The notes beneath the pieces were generated by a model. That model saw only the letters and a list, made by a program, of their open reading frames with translations, had not been told where the DNA came from and ran no database searches. Below, one piece after another: positions 9,977-18,685 of a stretch of DNA of 41,229 nt. The number at the start of each line of letters is the position of its first letter. The stretch's first letter is position 1. This stretch comes from Patescibacteria group bacterium (lineage in GTDB: Bacteria > Patescibacteriota > Minisyncoccia > JAHIHE01 > JAGLIN01): the NCBI GenBank assembly GCA_019428855.1, contig JAHYJV010000008.1, positions 1 through 41,229 of the forward strand, written 5' to 3'. Both the position numbers and the translations under genes were made by a program.

Positions 9977-10011
9977 GGACTGCTATTGATGAGATTGTGT
10001 CGGAGATTTAA
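9959..10011 (+). pseudogene. Second, diverged copy of the hsdM 3' tail
   Basis: The frame RQNELRTAIDEIVSEI* matches the hsdM C-terminus RQNELRTAIDEIVTDIEG (8489-8546) with mostly synonymous differences. Confidence 0.88.
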
Positions 10012-10024
10012 AAAAATTAAGATT

Positions 10025-11083
10025 ATGGGATTATTTGAAATATTTAAAACTTCAGAAGCAAATATCATTCAGAATAAAAAGGATGGAGTTATTTATGTTG
10101 CCGATTTTCAAGGTGGAAAAGGGAAATATTTATCAATAGCCGAAGTAGGAGTATCCGCAGATCTTGATGTAAAAATTTCGCCTAGAATACATTTGCGTGT
10201 CACATACTTGGCTAATAATGAAAAAATAAACGGAGTTGAGATTGCTAAAGTTGACGGCGAAAAGTTAGAAAAAATTCATTTTTCTACATTGGACTTTGAA
10301 AGAATCCTTCAGCTTCTCTCATTGTTTTCAGAACTTGATTTAAAAGCGGTTGTAAATAAAACCGTTATTTTCAATCAGTCTATTATTGGCAACTCAGAAG
10401 AAGTTTCAAGATTTTTAAAATTGATTGTTTTAGATTCTCAAGGAAAAGATAAGATAACTGAAATTGCAAAAAATTATGAATTAATAAAGGTTGGCGATAT
10501 AGATAGCGTAGTCCAAAAGAAAGAAGCTGTAAATTTGTTTGGTGACATTTTAAATAAAAATGAAGAATTTCAAAAATATAAAACTGAGCTTGGTGTTGGA
10601 AAAGATGAAGAAGTTTGGCAAAAATTTTTCTCAGAAAATTCTTGGATTCTTGGATCTGATTTTGTTGAAATTCTTGATGAGCGACGCATCGATGTAGAAA
10701 ATATTACGGATTATCTTTTGAAATCATTTGATGGCTTTGTTGATATCGTTGAGCTTAAATTACCATCCGCACCCTTTTGGACAAATGAATTTATCCCAAA
10801 AAGTGAATTAACTTCGGCAACAATGCAATGCAATAGATATATTTTACAAACCGAAAGAAAAATAAATGATTTAGAGTTTAATAAAAAAATTCAAAATACA
10901 CCAATAGTTAAACCACGCATAACCCTTATTTATGGTCGCTCCCAGTCTTGGCAAGAGAATGAGAAAGAAGCGTATCGTGTATTAAATTCAAGTTATACGA
11001 CTTTAAATATTATTACCTACGATCATCTTCTTGAAAGAGCAAAGAGGCTTGTTGGTATATCAGAAATAGAAAAAGATATTTAG
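10025..11083 (+). CDS. Shedu-like (SduA/DUF4263) nuclease-domain protein
   Basis: C-terminal half EEVWQKFFSENSWILGSDFVEILDERRIDVENITDYLLKSFDGFVDIVELKLPSAPFW...ITLIYGRSQ resembles DUF4263. Start moved from 9986 to ATG 10025 because the first 13 codons read the hsdM tail out of frame. Confidence 0.75.
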   Translation: MGLFEIFKTSEANIIQNKKDGVIYVADFQGGKGKYLSIAEVGVSADLDVKISPRIHLRVTYLANNEKINGVEIAKVDGEKLEKIHFSTLDFERILQLLSLFSELDLKAVVNKTVIFNQSIIGNSEEVSRFLKLIVLDSQGKDKITEIAKNYELIKVGDIDSVVQKKEAVNLFGDILNKNEEFQKYKTELGVGKDEEVWQKFFSENSWILGSDFVEILDERRIDVENITDYLLKSFDGFVDIVELKLPSAPFWTNEFIPKSELTSATMQCNRYILQTERKINDLEFNKKIQNTPIVKPRITLIYGRSQSWQENEKEAYRVLNSSYTTLNIITYDHLLERAKRLVGISEIEKDI

Positions 11084-11125
11084 GAGACAAAAATTAACCC
11101 AGAAAATATTCCGTTTTAAAAAATT

Positions 11126-12280
11126 ATGACAAATAATCAACCAAAAATTGAAAAGCTAATCACGGAACTATGCCCGAATGGTGTGGAGTTTTTGGATATT
11201 GAGAAGCTTTGGATTAAAGCACCAAAATCAAAACTTGGTGTTGCAAAAATCAAAGAACTTAATGATGGTGATAATATTTGTTTTACTTCTGGTAAAAATG
11301 TTTTCTATGTTGATGAATATCTTGTTGATGGTGAATATATTTTTATGAATGATGGCGGAACTGCTGACACAAAATATAACGAGGGTAAAGCATATTATAC
11401 AGATCATACTTTTACATTTACAGTCAACGAAGTTAAGCTATTTCCGAAATTTGCCTATTATTTTTTAAAAGAAAATGAAAAATATATAAATGATATTTTA
11501 TTTAAGGGAACGGGTTTAAAAAATTTAAACAAAAAAGCATTTGCAAATTTCAAAATCCCCCTCCCACCACTTGCCATCCAAGAAGAAATTGTTAAAATTC
11601 TTAATAGTTTTACAGAGCTGGAAACAGAGCTGGAAACAGAGCTGGAAACAGAGCTGGAAGCTAGAAAGAAGCAATATGAGTATTATCGAGAGGAGCTTTT
11701 GAAAGCCAAGGACAACCCACAAATAACCTTAAACGAGGTCGGAAAAGTATCAATGTGTAAGCGAATTTTTAAAAATGAAACTTTGGCAAGTGGCGATATT
11801 CCGTTTTATAAAATTGGAACTTTTGGAAAAGAGCCTAATGCTTTCATTTCACAAAAAATTTATGATGAATACCGTGAAAAGTTTTCGTTTCCCAAAAAAG
11901 GTGACATACTTTTGTCAGCGTCTGGAACTATAGGGCGAAGGGTAATTTACGATGGGGAGCCAGCATATTTTCAGGATTCAAATATTATCTGGATAGACAA
12001 TGACGAGAGCAAAGTATTGAATAAATTTTTATACTATTTATATGCAACAGTTGAATGGAAAACCGAAGGCGGAACAATTCAGCGACTTTATAATGACAAT
12101 CTAAAGAAAATTAAAATCCCAGCTCCGCCCTTCGCCGAACAAGAACGCATCGTCTCAATTCTTGATAAATTTGACGCACTTGTGAACGACATTTCAATCG
12201 GTCTCCCTGCCGAACTCAAAGCTCGCAGGCAACAATATGAATATTATCGAGGGAAACTTTTAACCTTCAAATCGCTATGA
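11126..12280 (+). CDS. hsdS: Type I restriction-modification specificity subunit HsdS
   Basis: Two target-recognition halves, each ending in a conserved segment (ARKKQYEYYREELL and ARRQQYEYYRGKLL); PLPPLAIQEEIVKIL and PAPPFAEQERIVSILDKF. Confidence 0.95.
   Translation: MTNNQPKIEKLITELCPNGVEFLDIEKLWIKAPKSKLGVAKIKELNDGDNICFTSGKNVFYVDEYLVDGEYIFMNDGGTADTKYNEGKAYYTDHTFTFTVNEVKLFPKFAYYFLKENEKYINDILFKGTGLKNLNKKAFANFKIPLPPLAIQEEIVKILNSFTELETELETELETELEARKKQYEYYREELLKAKDNPQITLNEVGKVSMCKRIFKNETLASGDIPFYKIGTFGKEPNAFISQKIYDEYREKFSFPKKGDILLSASGTIGRRVIYDGEPAYFQDSNIIWIDNDESKVLNKFLYYLYATVEWKTEGGTIQRLYNDNLKKIKIPAPPFAEQERIVSILDKFDALVNDISIGLPAELKARRQQYEYYRGKLLTFKSL
11612..11659 (+). repeat. 4 perfect tandem copies of the 12-bp unit ACAGAGCTGGAA in the hsdS central spacer
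   Basis: Read directly; encodes (TELE)4. Confidence 0.97.
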
Positions 12281-13104
12281 AAAACACTATTCAACTTTTT
12301 GAAAAAAAACAAGTCCGAGCTGTTTGGAATGACGACGAAGAAGAATGGTATTTCTCAGTTGTTGATATTATTGAGGTGCTGACTGATAGCAAAAATCCGA
12401 CCGATTATCTAAAAAAACTCAGAAAACGAGATTCATTACTTGGTGAGTACATAGGGACAAATTGTCCCCATGTAGATATGACTACCTTACATGGTAAAAC
12501 AAGAAAAACATTAGCGGCAAATACCAAACATGTTTTTCGCATTATCCAATCCATACCTTCCAAAAAAGCAGAACCTTTCAAGCTATGGTTGGCTGAGGTT
12601 GCAAAAAAACGGCTTGATCAAATACAAGATCCCGAGCTTTCCATTGAGCAGGCAATGTGGGATTTTAAAAATTTGGGATACTCGGAAAACTGGATCAATC
12701 AAAGATTAAAGAGTATAGAGATTCGCAAAGAGCTTACTGATGAATGGAAAAAATACGGACTGAAAGAAGGTCTGGAATTTGCAACTCTCACTGACATTAT
12801 ATACAAAACATGGGCAGGAAAAACAGCAAAAGAATACAAAAAGTTTAAAAACCTAAAAAAAGAAAATCTTCGAGATAATATGACGAATAAAGAGCTTATC
12901 TTGAACATGCTTGCCGAATTATCCACCAAAGAAATATCGGAAGTGTCTAATCCAAAGTCATTTCAGGATCATGAACATGTCGCAAAACGCGGAGGTACTA
13001 TCTCTAAAGAAGCTCGCATAAAACTGGAAGCTGAAACAGGCAAAAAGGTAATTAGCCCTTTAAACATAAAAAAAATACTCCCTTCAAAAAAGAATAAAAA
13101 ATAG
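12277..13104 (+). CDS. Bro-N domain / DinD-like protein
   Basis: FEKKQVRAVWNDDEEEWYFSVVDIIEVLTDSKNPTDYLKKLRKRD...HVFRIIQSIPSKKAEPFKLWLAEVAKKRLDQIQDPE; overlaps the hsdS stop (ATGA). Confidence 0.82.
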   Translation: MKNTIQLFEKKQVRAVWNDDEEEWYFSVVDIIEVLTDSKNPTDYLKKLRKRDSLLGEYIGTNCPHVDMTTLHGKTRKTLAANTKHVFRIIQSIPSKKAEPFKLWLAEVAKKRLDQIQDPELSIEQAMWDFKNLGYSENWINQRLKSIEIRKELTDEWKKYGLKEGLEFATLTDIIYKTWAGKTAKEYKKFKNLKKENLRDNMTNKELILNMLAELSTKEISEVSNPKSFQDHEHVAKRGGTISKEARIKLEAETGKKVISPLNIKKILPSKKNKK

Positions 13105-13106
13105 CT

Positions 13107-16100
13107 ATGACAAAATCTAACAAATACAATCTAGTCGCTGAAAGCACACAAAGCACGGTTGTTGCCGAATATGTATCCGATAAAAAGAGAGTGGTTCACT
13201 ATCAAAGCGAAGCCGAGCTTGAGTGTGCTTTTATCAAGCAATTGGAAACCCAAGCTTACGAATATTTGCCAATCACTTCAGAAAATGAATTGGTGCTTAA
13301 TTTGCGGCAACAACTTGAAAAACTAAACAATTTTACTTTTTCCGATACCGAATGGGAAAAGTTTTTTGTCAGTGTTATTGCTAATCCAAATCAAAGCATA
13401 GAAGAAAAAACTACTACAATTCAAGAAGATAGCACAAAAATATTAAACCGAGATGACGGCACTTTTAAAAATATTGATTTAATAGACAAGAAAAATATTC
13501 ATAACAATAGTTTGCAGATTATCAATCAATATACAACCGAAGACGGACAGCGTGCCAATCGTTATGATGTAACGGTGCTTGTAAATGGATTGCCGCTTGT
13601 TCATATAGAACTCAAACGCCGTGGCGTTGCTATTACTGAAGCTTTTAATCAAATTAATCGCTACCAACGAGAAAGCTTTTGGGCTTCAAGCGGTCTTTTT
13701 GAATATGTGCAGTTATTCATTATCTCAAACGGAACTCATACCAAATATTATGGAAACACTGTTCGCAAACAGCATATCAAAGAATCAAGCGATGGTAGGA
13801 TTAAAAAAGGAAAAAGATCAAGCAATAGTTTTGAATTTACAAGCTGGTGGGCGGACGCAACCAATAGACCAATTACTGATTTAATTGATTTTGCCAAAAC
13901 ATTTTTTGCCAAGCATACGATTTTAAATATTCTTACTAAATATTGTGTATTTACTACCGAAAAGCAACTTTTAGCAATGAGGCCATATCAAATTGTGGCG
14001 ACTGAAAGAATTTTAAGCAGGATTGAAGTGAGTACAAATTACAAAAAACTTGGAACTGTAGAGGCTGGCGGTTACATTTGGCATACAACTGGATCAGGAA
14101 AAACTTTGACAAGTTTCAAAACTGCTCAACTAGCTAGCAAATTGCCGTATGTAGATAAAGTGTTGTTTGTGGTTGATCGTAAAGATTTGGATTATCAAAC
14201 AATGTTGGAATATGACAAATTTGAAAAGGGTGCGGCAAATAGCAACACCAGTACTGCTATATTAAAAAAACAATTAGAAGATTCAAACTCTCGAATAATT
14301 GTTACTACAATTCAAAAATTAGACAGGTTTATAAGCAAAAATAAAAAACATACTATTTTCGGCGGTCATATTGTATTAATTTTTGATGAATGTCATCGCA
14401 GTCAATTTGGCGAAATGCATGCGAGTATTGTCAAAGCATTTAATAAATATCATTTATTTGGTTTTACTGGCACGCCTATTTTTGCCGTAAATTCCTCGTC
14501 TGGCGGACGGCTTGATTTTAAAACTACCGAACAGGCTTTCGGCGAGAAACTTCATACTTATACAATCGTTGACGCTATTGCCGATAAAAATGTTTTACCG
14601 TTTAAAGTTGATTATGTTTCAACCGTTCATGAAGCGGAAAATATCGTAGATGCTCAAGTTCGTGATATTGATCGTGAAGCTATTCTTTCGTCACCAGAGC
14701 GACTGGAAAATATTGTGCGATATATTCGGGAACATTTTGACCAAAAAACGAAACGAAACAGTTTTTATAAATTGAAGGATCGCAGACTTGCTGGATTTAA
14801 TTCAATTTTTGCAGTTTCATCTATTGATGTGGCAAAAAAATATTATCTTGAATTTAAAAAACAATTAGCCGATGAGCCAAGCGATAAACGACTTAAAATA
14901 GCGACAATTTTTAGTTTTGGGGTAAATGATGAAGATTTGGACGGGATGATTGATGAAAACTCAGAAGATACAAGCGGACTTGATGTCAGTTCACGAGATT
15001 TTCTTGAAAGTGCTATTGTTGATTATAATAAAATGTTTGGAACTTCTTATGATACTTCGTCGGATAAATTCCAAAATTACTACAAAGATGTTAGTGAGCG
15101 AGTTAAAAAAAGAGAGATTGATATTCTGATTGTAGTAAATATGTTTTTGACTGGGTTTGATGCAACCACACTAAACACTTTATGGGTTGATAAAAATTTG
15201 TGTTTGCATGGCTTGCTGCAAGCATTTTCTAGAACCAATCGTATTTTGAATAGTATTAAAACTTTCGGAAATATTGTTTGTTTCCGTAATTTGGAAAAAG
15301 CAACAAACGAATCTATTGCGCTTTTTGGAGATAAAGAAGCGAGCGGAATTGTTCTTCTTAAAGCTTACGAGGACTATTATAATGGTTATAAAGACGGCGA
15401 TAAAGAAGCTAGAGGATATAAGAGTTTGATCAAGGAGCTTTTAGAAAAGTTTCCAATAGGGAAAAGAATTGTAGGAGAGCAGAATCAAAAAGATTTTATC
15501 AAATTATACGGAGCGGTTTTGCGTGTTAGAAATATCCTGACAACCTTTGATGAATTTATGGGAAATGAAATTTTGACCGAGCGTGATATACAAGATTATC
15601 ACAGCATGTATATTGATTTGTATAATGAATTTCGCAAAAGCACAGAGGGAGAAAAAGAAAATGTTAATGATGATGTGGTCTTTGAAATGGAACTTATTAA
15701 ACAAGTTGAGATTAATATTGATTATGTCTTGGGACTTATTAAAAGATATCACGAATATCATATCAAGAATAAAGAGCTTCTGGTTGATATTAACAAAGCC
15801 GTTGATTCTAGTGTTGAGCTTCGCAACAAGAAAGATCTTATCAATCAATTTATTACCTCCCTTGATGTTCATTCAATCGTTGATGAAGATTGGCAAAAGT
15901 TTGTAGAAGAAAAGAAAATTGAGGAATTGGAAAAAATTATTGAAAATGAAAATCTTGACAAAGAAGCTACTTATAAATTTATAAACAATGCTTTTAGAGA
16001 TGGAAATGTTGCGACAACTGGCACAGCAATTACAAAAATATTACCACCCATATCAAAGTTTCGTCCCGATAATGTTTATGGTAAAAAACGAGAAAGTGTT

Positions 16101-16160
16101 TTAAATAAACTTACAATTTTTTTTGAGCGATTCTTTGATATTTCTAGTGGGAAATTATAA
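13107..16160 (+). CDS. hsdR: Type I restriction endonuclease subunit HsdR
   Basis: N-terminal nuclease (YDVTVLVNGLPLVHIELKRRG), helicase motifs (WHTTGSGKTLTSFK, LIFDECHRSQFG, GFTGTPIF), EcoR124-like overall. Confidence 0.96.
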   Translation: MTKSNKYNLVAESTQSTVVAEYVSDKKRVVHYQSEAELECAFIKQLETQAYEYLPITSENELVLNLRQQLEKLNNFTFSDTEWEKFFVSVIANPNQSIEEKTTTIQEDSTKILNRDDGTFKNIDLIDKKNIHNNSLQIINQYTTEDGQRANRYDVTVLVNGLPLVHIELKRRGVAITEAFNQINRYQRESFWASSGLFEYVQLFIISNGTHTKYYGNTVRKQHIKESSDGRIKKGKRSSNSFEFTSWWADATNRPITDLIDFAKTFFAKHTILNILTKYCVFTTEKQLLAMRPYQIVATERILSRIEVSTNYKKLGTVEAGGYIWHTTGSGKTLTSFKTAQLASKLPYVDKVLFVVDRKDLDYQTMLEYDKFEKGAANSNTSTAILKKQLEDSNSRIIVTTIQKLDRFISKNKKHTIFGGHIVLIFDECHRSQFGEMHASIVKAFNKYHLFGFTGTPIFAVNSSSGGRLDFKTTEQAFGEKLHTYTIVDAIADKNVLPFKVDYVSTVHEAENIVDAQVRDIDREAILSSPERLENIVRYIREHFDQKTKRNSFYKLKDRRLAGFNSIFAVSSIDVAKKYYLEFKKQLADEPSDKRLKIATIFSFGVNDEDLDGMIDENSEDTSGLDVSSRDFLESAIVDYNKMFGTSYDTSSDKFQNYYKDVSERVKKREIDILIVVNMFLTGFDATTLNTLWVDKNLCLHGLLQAFSRTNRILNSIKTFGNIVCFRNLEKATNESIALFGDKEASGIVLLKAYEDYYNGYKDGDKEARGYKSLIKELLEKFPIGKRIVGEQNQKDFIKLYGAVLRVRNILTTFDEFMGNEILTERDIQDYHSMYIDLYNEFRKSTEGEKENVNDDVVFEMELIKQVEINIDYVLGLIKRYHEYHIKNKELLVDINKAVDSSVELRNKKDLINQFITSLDVHSIVDEDWQKFVEEKKIEELEKIIENENLDKEATYKFINNAFRDGNVATTGTAITKILPPISKFRPDNVYGKKRESVLNKLTIFFERFFDISSGKL

Positions 16161-16269
16161 ATGAAATTAATAAATAGATGTGAAAGTTTTTCGGGCGAAG
16201 CATTTCACTCCTTTAATTCCCCTCTGCCAAAAATCCAAAAACAGAAAAAGAAAAGGAATACATCATCTA

Positions 16270-16713
16270 ACCTAGCATATCTGGTTACGGCTTTTATGCA
16301 AAAGTCTCCACTCAAATTGTTTCGTACCTTCAGATATGTCGTAATGTTAAGCGAAATTTTTTTGAAAAAATTGTTTTTTTTAAATGTTTTTCAGATGATG
16401 TATTAAAAGAGCTAATTAAAACTGTAAAAGAAATTGAAAATGGAAAAGTTAAACAACTTTAAATTTTGAATTAAGAACTTATGAAGGAATAAATAAAATT
16501 ATACTACTTAGAAAAAAAGATGAGAAAAATAGCAAGGAAGATGAAGAAAGGGCAGAGAAAGAAAAAATTTCGATTGAACAAGCGAGAATTAAATTTGCTT
16601 TCCAGAGCACAGAAAAATCTTATGAGCTGATTGAGTTAAGCTCTATTAAAGAAGATGCTATTAAGTTTCGGAATAAGCTTTGGGAAAAATATAAAGATAT
16701 TTTAGAAAAATAA
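16270..16713 (+). pseudogene. Frame-broken coding remnants downstream of hsdR
   Basis: Coding-like segments without good starts: ...SGYGFYAKVSTQIVSYLQ...FSDDVLKELIKTVKEIENGKVKQL* and, in another frame, LNFELRTYEGINKIILLRKKDEKNSKEDEERAEKEKISIEQARIKFAFQSTEKSYELIELSSIKEDAIKFRNKLWEKYKDILEK*. Confidence 0.45.
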
Positions 16714-16734
16714 AAAGCCAAGGTTTTTGCCTTG
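16712..16734 (-). terminator. Intrinsic terminator for the minus-strand elp3 transcript
   Basis: Minus-strand reading CAAGG-CAAAAA-CCTTG followed by GCTTTTTT. Confidence 0.65.
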
Positions 16735-16826
16735 AAATTATCTTAACATCATTTTGGAGCAATCATTAGAACAACTAATTCCTTTTCTTTCCTCTATTTA
16801 ACCCTCCCTTAATCTTGTGATGATTT

Positions 16827-16853
16827 AAATAAGGAGGTTTAACCTCGATAATT
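16827..16853. repeat. Diverged copy of the 5814-5840 palindrome, overlapping the elp3 stop
   Basis: GAGGTT-T-AACCTCGATAATT; right arm identical to the 5828-5840 arm, left arm with about 3 mismatches. Confidence 0.75.
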
Positions 16854-18536
16854 ATTATTTATTATTTTTTTCACCATATATCCATCTTCCAGTCTATATC
16901 CCAATTTTCGATAATAATCACGAACTCCGACTCCGCTGATGACGGCGATTTTTTTTAGACCAAATTCCTTTTCAGTAATTCTTTCTGCCTCTTGGATTAA
17001 TTTTTTTCCCAGTCCAGTGTGTTGAGTATGATTTATATTTTTGGATTTTATTGATACTAATTGGCCATAAGTATGAACTTCGCGGATAATGGCTTGGAGT
17101 TCAGGTTTTAACCTGTAAGCTTTACGCTCTAAAGATTGAGGTCCAGAGTTTATTCTGAGGCGTAGCAAAGAATAGATATGCTGTCTTTTTTCATCTTCAA
17201 AGCTTAAAAATATTTCTTTGCCGTTTGAAGCATTGTAGCCTTGGCGGAATAGTTTTAGATTATTAATTTTAGCTGTTTCTATAATCTTAGATTTTCCCCT
17301 TACAGCTCGAAATGACAGCTTTTGCATCTCCTGATTTTTGTTTCTCACCTCTCGGCATCGGATGCATTTGCATTTCCAATTTTCTTCCACAGATCTCTTT
17401 TCTAAGGTTTGGCGGAGATTGGAAATTTTGTTTCCTGCCACAATACTGGTGGAAGGGATGTCGCGAATCAGGCGAGTAATACGAACATAATAGGGGATAT
17501 TTTTTTTGATTTCACAAAGCAATTGGACAAGTTTTTTATCGGAATAGGGTTTATATTTTCCAGTTTTCCACCACTTGAAAATTTCCGCATCTTTGACTAC
17601 CACACAAGGATAAATTTTGAGCATATCAGGTTGAAAATCTGGATTAGAAAAAAGTTCTTGAAACATTTTCAAATCTCGTTTATAATTTGATCCAGGAAGA
17701 TTGGGCATCATATGATAGTTGATTTTGAAGCCTGCTTCTTTGAGTAATTTTGTGGCCGTGATAACTTCTTTGCTGTTATGTCCGCGGGCATTTAACTTAA
17801 AGACATCGTCATAAATTGTTTGCACTCCGAGTTCAACTCGTGTTGCTCCTAGTTTTCTCATTCGCAGGATTTCTTTTTCATCAATATAATCAGGACGCGT
17901 TTCTAGCGTCAGTCCCACAATTCTATGGTTTGAAGTTTCGTTTTCTTTTTGGAGGCTTTCCAGCAATAAATTTTTTGATTTGTTTTTTGAATTATCTTTT
18001 TCGTTAAACTTGTTACAAGCTTTGAAGCATTCTTTGATAAACCAGGTCTGATATCTTTTTGGTAAATAGGAAAAAGTTCCGCCCATCACAATCAATTCAA
18101 TTTTGTCTGTTTTGTGACCAGTGGCCATTAGAGAGTTGATTCTCGCTTCTACTTGTTTGCGGGGATGAAAATCAGTTAGTACGGCACGCATTACAGCTGG
18201 TTCATTAGAAAGATAACTTTTGGGCATATCTTTTTCACTGGGACAAAATTTGCATTTCCCAGGACATGGATATGGTTTGGTTAAAACGGCAATTACGGCT
18301 ACCCCTGAAGAGGTGCGAATATTTTTGGTCATCAAGACATTTTCAATCTCTTTCAGAGAGTTGTCTTTTGCCATTTCCCGATAAGATTGCAGAAGTTCGA
18401 TGTTCGTTGGACATGGCATTTTGTATTCCTTTGAGGCTTTTCTTTTGAGCTTGGAAAGATACTCCGAAGAAAGCTGTCTTTTTCTGACAGAAACTTTTTC
18501 AATTAGTTCGTTAATAATATATTGGTTAATATTCAT
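16839..18536 (-). CDS. elp3: Elp3-like radical SAM / GNAT tRNA uridine-34 modification enzyme
   Basis: Radical SAM cluster PYPCPGKCKFCPSEKDMPKSYLSNEPAVMRA; C-terminal GNAT (LVSIKSKNINHTQHTGLGKKLIQEAERIT...VISGVGVRDYYRKLGY). Confidence 0.93.
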   Translation of the reverse strand: MNINQYIINELIEKVSVRKRQLSSEYLSKLKRKASKEYKMPCPTNIELLQSYREMAKDNSLKEIENVLMTKNIRTSSGVAVIAVLTKPYPCPGKCKFCPSEKDMPKSYLSNEPAVMRAVLTDFHPRKQVEARINSLMATGHKTDKIELIVMGGTFSYLPKRYQTWFIKECFKACNKFNEKDNSKNKSKNLLLESLQKENETSNHRIVGLTLETRPDYIDEKEILRMRKLGATRVELGVQTIYDDVFKLNARGHNSKEVITATKLLKEAGFKINYHMMPNLPGSNYKRDLKMFQELFSNPDFQPDMLKIYPCVVVKDAEIFKWWKTGKYKPYSDKKLVQLLCEIKKNIPYYVRITRLIRDIPSTSIVAGNKISNLRQTLEKRSVEENWKCKCIRCREVRNKNQEMQKLSFRAVRGKSKIIETAKINNLKLFRQGYNASNGKEIFLSFEDEKRQHIYSLLRLRINSGPQSLERKAYRLKPELQAIIREVHTYGQLVSIKSKNINHTQHTGLGKKLIQEAERITEKEFGLKKIAVISGVGVRDYYRKLGYRLEDGYMVKKIINNNYRG

Positions 18537-18685
18537 TGTGGAGAAAAATGTTTTAGCTTATTTAGTATAATGTGATAATGTGATTTTATCAAGCAGGGAT
18601 TAGCTTTAATTTGAAAAAGTATTAAATGTTCCGTATAATAATAGTAGTCTAAAATAGATATGTTAATTCTTAAATTTTATAGATT

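Noticed and set aside
9986-10024. Upstream start MMRLCRRFKKIKI for the Shedu-like gene
   Set aside because: These codons are the hsdM tail remnant read in another frame; ATG 10025 gives a sensible N-terminus.
16161-16406. 81-aa ORF MKLINRCESFSGEAF...
   Set aside because: No domain signal and overlaps better coding-like remnants in another frame.
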